In this document: positions 1 through 8,584 of the stretch, piece after piece
How the letters are laid out: each line of letters opens with the position of its first letter
Numbering within the stretch: the stretch's first letter is position 1
Source: Tillandsia leiboldiana
Taxonomy: Eukaryota > Streptophyta > Magnoliopsida > Poales > Bromeliaceae
Length of the DNA: 64,000 nucleotides
Reading direction: 5' to 3'
NCBI GenBank assembly: GCA_029204045.2
Contig: CM055074.1
Span: 18,527,164 to 18,591,163 of the forward strand
Notes under the pieces: generated by a model
The model's input: the letters and a program-made list of their open reading frames with translations, nothing else
Database searches by the model: none
What the model was told of the DNA's origin: nothing
Position numbers and translations under genes: made by a program

Positions 1-290
1 CAACCAATAAGAAAATATACCATTTACCTCCCAAGGATGGTTGACGTGTCGGCCCCATAAGATCCATATGCAATAATTCTAAGGGCCGTTTAAACCAACG
101 TGGTTCAAGTTCTTGTGTGCAGTCCTGATTGTTTTCCCTTTTGACAACCACCACACACAATGTTTGTTTAAGTGAAAGTTTTGGAACCCCCTTGACCACG
201 TCTTTGAAATTCTAGCAAGTTCCTTAAAATTTATGTGACCTAGCCTTTCATGCCAAAGTGTTTCATTATTCAAAGAGGCTAGTTACAATT
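1..290 (-). pseudogene. copia pol fragment: GAG-pre-integrase and start of integrase
   Basis: Read on the minus strand, 273-79 gives the pre-integrase signature LWHERLGHINFKEL, followed by a decayed zinc-binding patch (a cysteine-rich segment whose HHCC pattern is no longer complete) and a short basic stretch. Bases 78-1 continue as HMDLMGPTRQPSLGGK, where the D (near 62-64) is the first of the three integrase catalytic acidic residues. The remaining catalytic residues and RT lie left of the window. The family role is insertion of the cDNA into host DNA. The reading frame is open locally, but the element as a whole is frameshifted upstream, so it is called a pseudogene. Confidence 0.82.
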
Positions 291-640
291 TCAGAAATTT
301 TATTGGAACAACATAACAATTGTTTTCAGATCTAACCCCCTTTAAAAAGAAACATGGTCCTTATCAGTTACAATGCATTCAACAGATGAAAAATTAACTG
401 AAAAACCATTGTCACAAAGTTGACTGATACTTATGAGGTTAGTCTTAAGGCCATCAACACATACACTTATTCAGAATCGGGCCATCTGGAATAGCTACTG
501 TTCCTTTTCCAACATTTTGGAAGACTGACCGTCTCCGAAAACTACAAGTCCTCCGGAGATTTTCTCAAATTTTGAAAGCAGTTTTTGTCACCGGTCATGT
601 GACGGGAACACCGCTATCCAGATACCAAGACGAATTATCA
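291..640 (-). pseudogene. copia protease and downstream linker, frameshifted
   Basis: The minus strand at 627-605 reads SWYLDSG, the catalytic DSG loop of the copia aspartic protease. Immediately after it the frame breaks, apparently by loss of one base: the expected C-S-R-H-M-T-G continuation is visible in another frame. Further on (about 555-330) the conserved linker is recognisable in pieces (VVFGDGQSS, then VDGLKTNLISISQLCDNG in a second frame). At least two indels separate these blocks, so no functional protease can be made from this copy. Confidence 0.75.
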
Positions 641-908
641 TATGCATGCAAGGAAATATTTGTAACAAGACAAGGAAAGATTTCACCTTTGCGTACCCAA
701 ACCTTTCGAGTTTTGGTGTACGTCGGAAATGATTGTGAAGTTGATACCTTTGGTGAAAGCGTCTTGTTTGATCCATCGCTTTTCCTTGACGTCGTCGTCT
801 TGTTTGATGAACTACCGAGGCTCTTTTCCTTCGAATAATTTGCTTTGATTTCCGAGAATCATCCCTTTTGGTAGTCGTTGCAAAAGTGCTTGAGTTGAGC
901 GTTTGGCT

Positions 909-962
909 CCCATCTTGCAATTTCTCCTTATGTGCCCTGCAATACCACAACGAAAACATACC
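909..962 (-). pseudogene. second CCHC zinc knuckle of copia Gag
   Basis: The minus strand across 953-912 reads CFRCGIAGHIRRNC, a full CX2CX4HX4C nucleic-acid-binding knuckle. It sits downstream of the coiled-coil spacer and just before protease, in a different frame from the long overlapping open frame at 588-959. A first knuckle lies at 1713-1754, so this Gag carried two. Bases 641-908 are a basic linker in a decayed frame with no domain I recognise. Confidence 0.7.
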
Positions 963-1016
963 TTGGTGCTTGACGATTCCGAAGAGGGGAAGTAGGTTTG
1001 TTGTCGTTGTTTGTCG

Positions 1017-1685
1017 TCAATTCCGGTGTCGGAGGAGGAGATACCGACTGGGGCACAAAGACTGTCCCAACCGAACTAAAATTGTCTTCAGTTCGAATGT
1101 ATCCGAGGCCGAATTTGTTTGTTGACCAAGACCAAGAAGCTTATCCAACTTACTCCTTCCTGATGAAAATCGCTGTAAGTCATCCTTGAGTTGGAGAATG
1201 GTCTCTGTCATTTCCAATTTTTCCTGTCGAGCCTCGCCGTTGAGCTTCAAGAAGTAATTCGCTTTGTTCACCATATCTACATAATTCTTCTCGAATTGCT
1301 CATTGGACTCTTGAAGGGAAACATTTATTTTAATCAGATTATCCCTTTCCACTTCAAGAGCGTTTGAGAGAGAAGATGCCCTTTTTGCTTCTTCTTCGAG
1401 ATCCTGCAATCTCCCTCTCAAACTCTTGTTTTGCTTTGCCAGTTTCTTTGAATCCCTCAAAAAGCTTATGGTAGGCAAGAGCAAAGTCTTCACCTTCTGA
1501 ATTTTCGATTCATCGTCCGTTGCATTCTTTTCAACTTGGGGGAGTTGGACAATGATCGGATGTACTGCCATTAAGCACATGAAGGGTGAAGATGTGGACG
1601 CGTGGAACGCCGTTGCGTTATCTTCTTCATCACTTGACGATGACTCATTTGACGATGAGGTGTCATCCCAAGTGACGGCTTGCAT
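1017..1685 (-). pseudogene. copia Gag coiled-coil spacer
   Basis: An open minus-strand stretch of about 222 residues. An acidic serine-rich start (SSSDEEDN) is followed from about residue 55 by a long heptad-rich helix (KKLAKQNKSLRGRLQDLEEE, then repeated E/K/L patterns) and a LDKLLGLGQ block that is typical of copia Gag-Pol between the first zinc knuckle and protease. It probably mediates Gag multimerisation; this is inferred from the family. It is offset from the knuckle frame upstream, so it was part of a polyprotein and not a separate gene. Confidence 0.6.
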
Positions 1686-2067
1686 CGCTTTCTTCTTGAC
1701 GGATTCTTATTGGACACTCCGTTGAGATATGGCCGTACCCTCGGCACTTGAAGCATTGGACTTGTCCTTCTGAGCTTTTCTTATCCTTAGAAAAACCCTC
1801 TTGCTTTCTTGACTTGTAACTTGAAGAACCCTTGCCTTTCTTCGACTTTCCGAAGGATGGAGTTTTGCTTGAATTACCCCTTCGAAAATTTCGGCGAAAC
1901 TTCCTTGTCAAGAGAGCGAGCTGCTTCTCAAAGTCCTCCATAGATAGGTTCTCGTCATCGTCTGAGGAGGATGAATCCGCGTCTTCTTCTTTTGTTGTTT
2001 TCAAACCATAACCTGAAGACTTAGAAGAGGATGCCTTTCCCGAAGAATAGTTAGTAGGAAATGTCAT
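1663..2067 (-). pseudogene. copia Gag C-terminal part with CCHC knuckle
   Basis: About 134 residues. It starts with a serine/acidic linker (SSSSDDDENLSMEDFEKQLALL), then a strongly basic tract (FRRNFRRGN), then the knuckle CFKCRGYGHISTEC (CX2CX4HX4C) at about 1754-1713. In copia this is the nucleocapsid segment that binds the genomic RNA. The frame is lost after the knuckle, at the junction with the coiled-coil spacer. Confidence 0.78.
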
Positions 2068-2675
2068 TTCATAAGTTTGTAAAGACCAACTAATTCTTCT
2101 ACACGGATTTCGTCCGGGTGTTTAATAGTTTCAATGGCCGTAACCTGGATCGAAATCTTTCAGGAAGAGTTCTTAATATTTTTCTTACAACTTTAAATTC
2201 TGGAATCTTCTCTCCCAAGTTAGCACATGAGTTTACGATGTCTTGCAATCGTGTTTAATAGTCTGTGAAAGATTCATTTTCTCCCATGAAAATAGAGTCA
2301 AACTTGCTCGTAAGCATTTGCGGTTTCTGAATCTTCACAAGGTTAGTTCCCTCATGCATACTTGAAGAACATCCCAGATTTCTTTCGCAGTCTCACATGC
2401 CGAGACGCGAGAGAACTCTGTTTGCGACAAAGCATTAAATAAGCATTAATCCCTTGCCATTGTAAGAAGATAAATCAATCTCTTCCTTGGTCCATTTCGA
2501 CCTAGTTTGATGGTGCGAACATCACCAATAATTCAGTTGGATTAGACCATCCTAATTCAATGATTGCCACACCCGTTCGTCGATGGAAATTAAAAAGGCT
2601 TTCATCCGTACTTTCCAGTACGCATAATTGTTCCATCGAAGAACGGGGTCTGTTGATGTTTCCACCTTCAACCAT
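2068..2675 (-). pseudogene. copia Gag N-terminal region (DUF4219/UBN2-like)
   Basis: The likely start ATG is at 2675-2673 on the minus strand, 20 bases after the primer site. The characteristic block NYAYWKVRMKAFL is readable after one frame change near 2650, followed by SIDERVW and GWSNPTEL in shifting frames. Several small indels break the frame between here and 2067. The position just after the primer site and the block sequence fit the capsid-forming half of copia Gag. Confidence 0.68.
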
Positions 2676-2694
2676 TGTTTACAACCCTATTCCC

Positions 2695-2706
2695 GCTCTG
2701 ATACCA
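2695..2706 (-). promoter_or_regulatory. copia primer binding site (tRNA-iMet)
   Basis: The minus strand reads TGGTATCAGAGC, complementary to the 3' end of initiator-Met tRNA. It lies two bases inside the LTR end at 2709, which fixes the LTR boundary and the element's orientation. Confidence 0.92.
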
Positions 2707-2708
2707 CT

Positions 2709-3213
2709 TGTTGGGTTATGTATAATTGGATCTAAATAGGGGAAAAAACACCTAGAGGGGTTGATAGGTGTAAACAATAAACACTCAAAATCTTTGCGAT
2801 ATAAACCCAATGCGAAAAAATAAATAACACCAGAGATTTTTACGTGGAAACTCCAAACCGAGTAAAAACCCACGGGACCGATAACACGGTGAAATCCACT
2901 AGAAATTATAACACGTACAAAGGTGATATCCGTACTCACAGACGACTCAACCTTTTTCATACGCTCCTAGTTGATCTTCTCCCTCTCGCTCCGCAACGCT
3001 TCTCGAATCCACGATCTGCGTCCAACGCCGAATCCACGGCGTCCAACTCGACTCCACGACGTCCGACCGAATCCACGGTCTTCACCCAGTAGCACGCTTC
3101 GAATCCACGAACGTACCTTGCTCCGAATCCACGAGAGCGGTTGCACCTTGAATCCACAAGGCCACGCGAGTCCACGCGCCGATTTTGGGAAAATCGTTGG
3201 TTTTTGGGTGGTG
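2709..3213 (+). repeat. long inverted repeat, left arm
   Basis: Matches the reverse complement of 3955-4442 over nearly its whole length. Paired words include GATCTAAATAGGGGAAAAAA (2728-2747 against 4404-4425), GTGAAATCCACTAGAATTAT-like blocks, the GAATCCACGATCTGCGTCC block and the AAATCGTTG block next to the loop. Small indels separate the arms. Confidence 0.85.
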
Positions 3214-3499
3214 ATGATCCGCCGAATACTTAGATTAGAAATAGATCGGAAATACCATCTAAGTATTCATTAATTTGATTCTACTCAAAATCTGAGTTTG
3301 GAAAATCTATAATCAAATTAATATATAGATGAAGAAACATAGAATAAATCTAGTATTTCCTTTCTTCTTATATGTGTTTTTCTATTTCGGTCGTATTTTT
3401 CGCTTTTTCCCGTCGTACCCTAAAAGATGAATTAAAGGGTCTATTTATAGGTTAGAACCGTTGGAAGAAGATAAGAATCAAAAACTAACCTTTCTGGGA

Positions 3500-3755
3500 T
3501 TTTTCAGGACGACGATCCGGATCGGATTTCGGCGATCCGGATTGCAGTAACGAGACAGACAGTTTCCTGAAAAACAAAGGTTCGGGATCCGAATCGAAGT
3601 CCATGATCCGGATCGTTCATACGACAGCAAAAACCCATGTTCGGGATCCGGATCAAAAGGGCTTGGATCCGGATTGAATTTGAGTATGAACTAACACTCC
3701 TTCGGGATCCGGATTGGAATGTCTGATCCGGATCCTGAACATGTCCCATGTCCAG
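3500..3755 (+). repeat. cluster of GGATCCGGAT-type palindromic words in LTR loop
   Basis: About nine copies of GATCCGGAT or GGATCCGAAT occur in 250 bases of the loop between the inverted arms, spaced 20-50 bases apart. The rest of the loop (3214-3499 and 3756-3954) is AT-rich with nothing recognisable. Confidence 0.6.
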
Positions 3756-3954
3756 TTTTTGATTTTTATGCAATTAAAAATCATCCAAGTGTTTCTACAC
3801 TATAAGAAGTTTCAGATCACCAAAAAATATAGTTAAACATACCTGATCCTTTTGAATTCTTCTTTCTTGAGATTGAGTTACATGATCCAAACTTCTTCAT
3901 CTTCAATCTACAAGACTTAATACTTTCACGAAATGCGCCAAAAAATTCCTTAAA

Positions 3955-4442
3955 CAATCACCCAAAAAACAACGATTTCTCCAAATCGGCACGTGACTCG
4001 CGTGGCCTTGTGGATTCAAGGTGCTACCGCTCTCGTGGATTCGTAGCGAGGTACGTTCGTGGCTTCGAGACGTGCCAGTAGGTGAAGACCGTGGATTCGG
4101 TCAGACGCCGTGGATCGGCGTTGGACGCAGATCGTGGATTCGAGAAGCGTTGCGGAGCGAGCGGAGAAGATCAACTAGGAGCGTATGGAAAAAGGTTGAG
4201 TCGTCTGTGAGTACGGTATATCACCTTTGTACGTGTTATAATTCTAGTGGATTTCACCGTGTTATCGGTCCCGTGGTTTTTTACTCCGTTTGAGTTTTCC
4301 ACGTAAAAATCTTGCGTGTTATTTTTTATTTCCGCATTGGGTTTTATTGCGCAACGATTTTTGAGTGTTTAAACGTTTACCACATATTCACCCCCCTCTA
4401 GGGTTTTTTCCCCTATTTAGATCTTTATTAATATAACCAACA
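3955..4442 (-). repeat. long inverted repeat, right arm
   Basis: Inverted partner of 2709-3213. Similarity begins at the TCACCCAAAAAACAACGATTT block and runs to the outer LTR tip at CCAACA. No primer site follows this tip; family B sequence does. Confidence 0.85.
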
Positions 4443-4953
4443 GCACTGGCCTTTCAGAATTTTCGAACTTTTTGCTTCCTTGGCTGCTTTCTAAGTAGAG
4501 AGTTGGGGTTGATGACGTTCCTGATGTTGGGCTCCTTTCCTTCTTGGTTGATCGTGTGGGTGTTTCCGGGTCGCCCTAGTTGAGTTGGCACCATAGTGTG
4601 GTTGTAGTGTGTGTTGCGCTAGTTGTTTTTCCCCCCCCGTTTGGTTAGGTCCCTGTTGTTTTTCACATCCCAGCCAGCTGGCGTTATGTTTTGGATTCCT
4701 CATCCGCGATTGACTCACTCCATTTGAGATCTGTGAGTTTGCAGTACGAGAGACGCCCGTTGCGAATTCTGGCTCGTGAGATGAGAGGATTGCGCAACAG
4801 GGTCATGCCATACTTGTTGAGTTGAGAGTAATCTCTAAGAGTGAGTGGCATTCGAGAGCTAGCGACGGTGGTGATGGATGCCCACCCTTCGGTTTGAGAC
4901 TCACGTTGAGGGATGTTAGTTTCGAGGACAAAACTTTCTTTTAGGGGGGAGGA
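4443..4953 (+). mobile_element. family B gypsy, 3' internal remnant
   Basis: Nearly the same sequence as 39496-40010 (GCCTTTCAGAATTTTCGAAC, the GTTGATGACGTTCCTGATG block, and so on). No domain is readable. It ends in the conserved hairpin AGTTTCG-AGGA-CAAAACT (4918-4935) and a polypurine tract AGGGGGGAGGA (4943-4953), immediately followed by a family B LTR. It is therefore the 3' end of a B copy whose remainder lies left of the copia insertion. Confidence 0.8.
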
Positions 4954-5460
4954 TGTGATGATCCGGACCTCCGAGATGGATTTACAGGCGAGTAGTGGCT
5001 TCTGGAGGCCTATGATGAGTGATCGAGTTGTTTGTTCTCGAATCAGATACCAGATTTGGACCGGCGCAAAAATCGGATCAAGTTTGCTTTTTCCGGGGCT
5101 TTAGCAAATTTAGAAAGAGAATTTGGTGAAACGACAGCGGATTTGGACTCAGCGCGCGAAAATGATGAAAATAGGCTATTTACTTGTATTTTTCGGATTT
5201 CAGAACAGTAAAGTTACCGGTTCACCGCCGGAATTATTATTCTGGCGGTCGGCGGTGAACGGCAGGCGGCGGAGCGCGTCGCGGGCAGCGCGGGCAGGCG
5301 CGGGCAGGCGCGGCGCGCGCGCGGGCGGGCTGGTCCACAGGCCAAGGCGTGCACCAGGAGCATGGAGTTTTGGATTTGCCACATGGCAGCTCCTGATTGG
5401 TGGACCTTCGTCGGCTAGGCGGTGCGCATGTGGCAGCGTGTGATTGGCCGACATATTTCG
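4954..5460 (+). repeat. family B LTR, 3'-truncated
   Basis: Starts TGTGATGATCCGG exactly as the full LTR at 40011. It matches that LTR for about 500 bases up to the ACATATT-CGGA block, then changes abruptly into gypsy pol sequence at 5461. The missing 2.4 kb of LTR was lost by deletion or recombination. The GC-rich 5250-5340 part generates long meaningless open frames on both strands. Confidence 0.82.
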
Positions 5461-5535
5461 GAGAGCCGCCGGATAGGGAGATTGAGTTGGATTGACGTGG
5501 TTTGGGAACCCGCATTGATGTTCGAAGGCACCTTA
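5461..5535 (+). pseudogene. family B pol fragment (protease/RT junction)
   Basis: Decayed reading of the conserved gypsy block before RT: DREIEL, a broken IDVVPGT segment, then the start of the Y-R-M-A-P stretch. It continues at 39028 after removal of element A and its CCTTA duplication. One stop codon is visible. Confidence 0.68.
5531..5535 (+). repeat. target site duplication of element A (CCTTA), left
   Basis: CCTTA directly precedes the first LTR base of A and is repeated at 39023-39027 directly after its last LTR base. Confidence 0.92.
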
Positions 5536-5723
5536 TGTGGTGACCCGGATCTCTGCAGGGCTTCTACACTGTGACCAGCAGCTTCTAGAAGCCTATGTGG
5601 CGTGTCGGCGGTGTTGGTGCCACCAATTGGACATAAGTGATGGACGCCGGGTGTTAAAAGGATTACTTGGGTATTCGGTTGACCCTGTCGGATGTTTAGA
5701 AGTGGTTTCCGCGCGAAACGGAT
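5536..5723 (+). repeat. family A 5' LTR, first part
   Basis: Corresponds to 35133-35320 of the 3' LTR. It is interrupted by T1 at the target CGGAT. Confidence 0.9.
5719..5723 (+). repeat. target site duplication of T1 (CGGAT), left
   Basis: CGGAT at 5719-5723 and again at 16090-16094. The uninterrupted version of this target is seen once in the 3' LTR of A (35315-35319 region, GAAACGGATATTAAAATTGG). Confidence 0.95.
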
Positions 5724-6088
5724 TGTAGTATCCGCTGGTTTAAAATACTGTGGTTCCGTTCTTGGGACCACTTTTGGGTTCCCTATTTCGCGCTTCGTTT
5801 CGGGGGTCCGGGAGGGGGGACTAATAATTCTTTGTTTCTGGACAGATCGTCGGGGCTCGCGAGTATTTTTAGTCAATAAAGCTCGCGAAACGGAGACCGC
5901 CGGCGAAATCGGTTTTGGATTCCGACTCCGGAATCTCCCGGAATAAATTCCAGAAGGTGGCGGTTGGTTCTGGCGACCAACGCGGGGTACCAGGCAGACC
6001 GGGACCCGGTTCGAACCCGACCTTTTGGTTTTGGTTTATTTTGACTTGAAACGGGTTCATTTCCTTTCCTTTTTTTGATCGCTCGGGC

Positions 6089-6096
6089 TTATATAT
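6089..6096 (+). promoter_or_regulatory. candidate TATA box of T1 LTR
   Basis: TTATATAT within GGGCTTATATATCTATC, lying between a GC-rich upstream part and the GC-rich leader. The same site is in the 3' LTR at about 13821. It is the only TATA-like word in this part of the LTR. Confidence 0.55.
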
Positions 6097-6409
6097 CTAT
6101 CTCAACTCCTCTCACGCTAGGGTACGACACCCGCGCGGACGAGGAGCAGACTTTTCTCCCCCCCCCCCCAACCGTACCCTCTTCCTCACCGATCGTGCGG
6201 AGGATCCAAGCGGCGAGACCAAGGAAGGAGAGGGAGACGACCCCACATCCCTTGTAGCCGAACTCGCGGGATCGGATCACCCCTTTCCCCCCGGCAACCG
6301 AGGTGAGCACGTTAGGGTTTTATTCCTTGCTTTTTCTTGTTCGTTTTCTTGATTGGAGCGGACGAGTGGGAGGAGGAGGGGCGATGGCATCGCCGGAGTC
6401 CGGCGCGCA

Positions 6410-6905
6410 CGGAGCCGCATGCGGGAAACACCCGCATACGGACGGCATGCCGCCCAGCCGCGCGGAGCTGGGGGCCGCACCCCCCCGCATGCGGGCAACT
6501 CCCGCATGCGGGCGGGCTGCCGCCCAGCCGCTCGAGGCTGGGGGCGCGCAGCCCCGCATGCGGGCACCTCCCGCACGCGGGCGGGCTGCCGCCCAGCCGC
6601 GCGGGGCTGGGGGCGCGCAGCCCCGCATGCGGGCACCTCCCGCACGCGGGCGGGCTGCCGCCCAGCCGCGCGGGGCTGGGGGCGCGCAGCCCCGCAATGC
6701 GGGCACCTCCCGCACGCGGGCGGGCTGCCGCCCAGCCGCGCGGGGCTGGGGCGCGCAGCCCTGCATGCTGGCGGGCCGTTGCCCAGCCGCGCGGGGCCGG
6801 GCGCAAGTGCGCACCCGCGGGTGCGGGCAGCGCGCCCGCACAGCCCGCGCGGGCCGAGTGCACGTGCGCCCGCACTTGCGGGCAGCCCTGCATGCGGGCA
6901 GCAAG
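6410..6905 (+). repeat. GC-rich 69-bp minisatellite in T1 5' LTR
   Basis: About five units of roughly 69 bp built from GCATGCGGGCACCTCCCGCA, a GGGCTGCCGCCCAGCC block and GCGCGCAGCCCC. Each unit contains self-complementary words (CCCGCATGCGGG, GGCTGGGGGC). One unit carries an extra A (CCGCAATGCGGG) that is absent from the 3' LTR. Confidence 0.85.
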
Positions 6906-8200
6906 GAGAGGGAGGGGCCGGTGGGTTCCGCGAGAGTCGGGGCCGTCCGCGTTGTTGGCCTCGCCCGGGGACGCCGCCATCTTTGCCGAATCGGCGGGGC
7001 GTGCCCCGTGATCGACCGGAAGGGTTGGGTGTTCCGCGTCTCTTTTACTTTTGTGTACCTTTCGGGAAGTTGGAGTTACTAACTCCGGTGCGACAGGTTC
7101 GTGTAGGTCCGGGCAGGCACACCGAGACGCGAAAGAGCCTGAAGTCGACCAGCAGCGCGACAACGAAAGAGGTGGGTTCCTTTGAGACCAAGTATAGACT
7201 CGGTGTTCTGTGTTAGTCGTTTAAATGCATATTTGTATTACTAATGCTGACGGTCTCTATGTTTGCGATATTATCCTGTATTTCGGGTTTTTGTGCTCGT
7301 GATTGCGACACGCGCACCCGCGGTCTGGCCACCGCAAAGGGTGCTCTTTTCCGGGAAAGCGGTCTTCGACCCGTGTTAACCCACGAGGTGAGGTAGTGGG
7401 GGCCCCCGTAGGTGTGGGGTTTGAGGCATCAAAAGGGGGGGGAGAGGTGTGACCCGTCGGGGTAGGTGTCCGACGAGGTCAGGTGCCCCAAGGTGTGAGC
7501 GGTGCGATCTGTCGGGGTAGGTGCCCGACGAGATCAAGGTGCATAGGTGCTACAGGTATTACAGGTATTGCAGGTGTTCACGTGTTACTCGTCTTGTGAG
7601 CCGAGTGGTTGCTCCGGATAGTCTTACAGTTGGGTTTGGCTTTTCTTTCTTGCTTATCATTATTGTTTCGTGTCACTGACTACCCACTCCGTGACAGGTT
7701 CTTCCAGGGGTGAGCGGTAGACGACGGTGAGGTCGAGGCAGGAGTGGTCGGGCAGTGAGGAGCCCTAGTCTGTATCTCCTTTACTTTTCCTTGCATTTCA
7801 TTTGGTACTGTAGACTACGGTGTGGTTCGCGATACCCTTGTGGGGTCGGTGTGGATGTTGATTACCGGTGTTTTGGATTCGATATTATGGTTCTTTTATT
7901 ATTCCCGTTCGGCCGTTTTCCAAAGCAAAATAACTAGAAAAGAAAAAGGAACTTCGAAAACTATCTTTCAGAAATATGGGGTCGTGTGGACCCGTTTTCC
8001 AAACCATGTGGATTTATGGCATCTTTCCAAACCGTTTTCAAAACCTTGGGTCGTGTGGACCTGTTTTCAAAACTGTGAGTTTATCCTTTCAACTTGACTG
8101 GCGACGGGCTTTCTATTTAGTTGCAATGTTGGTTGAATGTCGATATGTTGTGATTAACTGAATGCTTGTGTTGAGATGTTGTAATAGCCGCGACGCCGTG

Positions 8201-8258
8201 CATATACAGAGGAGACTCTGCCCGATTTTCGAGTAAATCTGTATATGTGGCGGATCTG
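8201..8258 (+). promoter_or_regulatory. terminal LTR hairpin plus GGCGGATCTG (T1, 5' LTR)
   Basis: CATATACAGA (8201-8210) pairs perfectly with TCTGTATATG (8238-8247). GGCGGATCTG (8249-8258) follows at once. The same arrangement with different arm sequences is present in every other gypsy LTR here. Confidence 0.75.
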
Positions 8259-8363
8259 GGCACGTGCCGGGGAGGACCGAATTTCAAAAAAAAAAAGGGG
8301 GTTTCAAACTAACAACTCTTTCTTTTCCGCTGAGCGAGACCCCCGGGGCGTGACAGATTAAGA

Positions 8364-8374
8364 TGGTATCAGAG
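8364..8374 (+). promoter_or_regulatory. T1 primer binding site (tRNA-iMet)
   Basis: TGGTATCAGAG, eight bases after the LTR end. The following untranslated leader (8375-8584) holds no feature I recognise. Confidence 0.92.
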
Positions 8375-8584
8375 AGGTTTTCTTTTAATCACAACAGTTA
8401 AGGTCCAACATCCACGGTAATACCACACGTAGCTTCGAGTAAATGAAATGTGTAGGACATAGGGGTGTAGGACGTGAGTGACCGGGGGAGGGAGGGGGAA
8501 AGTGTAGTTTCTTCTCTCTCGATGCAGGGCTGTTGTTCTAGCAGGGTCTAGGACTAATGTTTTGGTTGTATGTGTGTACAGACG

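Larger units (their letters stand above)
1..4442 (-). mobile_element. Ty1/copia retrotransposon, 5' part (cut by window edge)
   Basis: Minus-strand order from right to left is LTR (4442-2709), tRNA-iMet primer site, gag with a CCHC knuckle, coiled-coil spacer, second CCHC knuckle, protease, pre-integrase and the start of the integrase core at the window edge. That domain order with integrase before RT is diagnostic of copia. The LTR begins TGTTGG and ends CCAACA. The coiled-coil spacer, double knuckle and HMDLMGP integrase start resemble the SIRE/Maximus lineage, but I hold that assignment loosely. The bases right of the LTR (4443-4447, GCACT) belong to family B, so the element inserted there; its other flank is outside the window. 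Coding parts are broken by frameshifts. Confidence 0.88.
2709..4442 (-). repeat. copia 5' LTR (1734 bp)
   Basis: Bounded by TGTTGG and CCAACA, with the primer site adjoining at 2695-2706. The outer ~490-505 bp at each end are inverted copies of one another (2709-3213 and 3955-4442), leaving a loop of about 740 bp. A decayed array of GAATCCACGA-type words lies in the left arm at about 3004-3175, mirrored as TCGTGGATTC in the right arm. Confidence 0.85.
5724..8355 (+). repeat. T1 5' LTR (2632 bp)
   Basis: Begins TGTAGTATCC and ends GGGGCGTGACA. It contains an AATAAA-like word (GTCAATAAAGC, 5874-5883), a TATA-type box at 6089-6096, a GC-rich 69-bp minisatellite (about 6410-6905), short GGTGTTACAGGT-type repeats near 7540-7580, and a terminal hairpin. 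Open frames that cross the minisatellite on both strands are compositional artefacts. Confidence 0.95.

Noticed and set aside
2844..3273. Short basic open frames with repeated NPR/IHE words in the copia LTR
   Set aside because: They translate the GAATCCACGA-type repeats of the inverted arm and are not conserved as protein.
2709..4442. Foldback or MITE DNA transposon
   Set aside because: The primer site directly beside the left tip and the TG...CA tips fit an LTR. No transposase and no target duplication of DNA-transposon type was seen.
6303..7216. Long open frames of 190-290 codons on both strands rich in Ala, Arg, Gly, Pro and Cys
   Set aside because: They coincide with the GC-rich minisatellite, occur in nearly every register and have no domain. 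The same happens at 13807-14950, 21500-22400, 27354-28401, 49065-50316 and 60322-61533.
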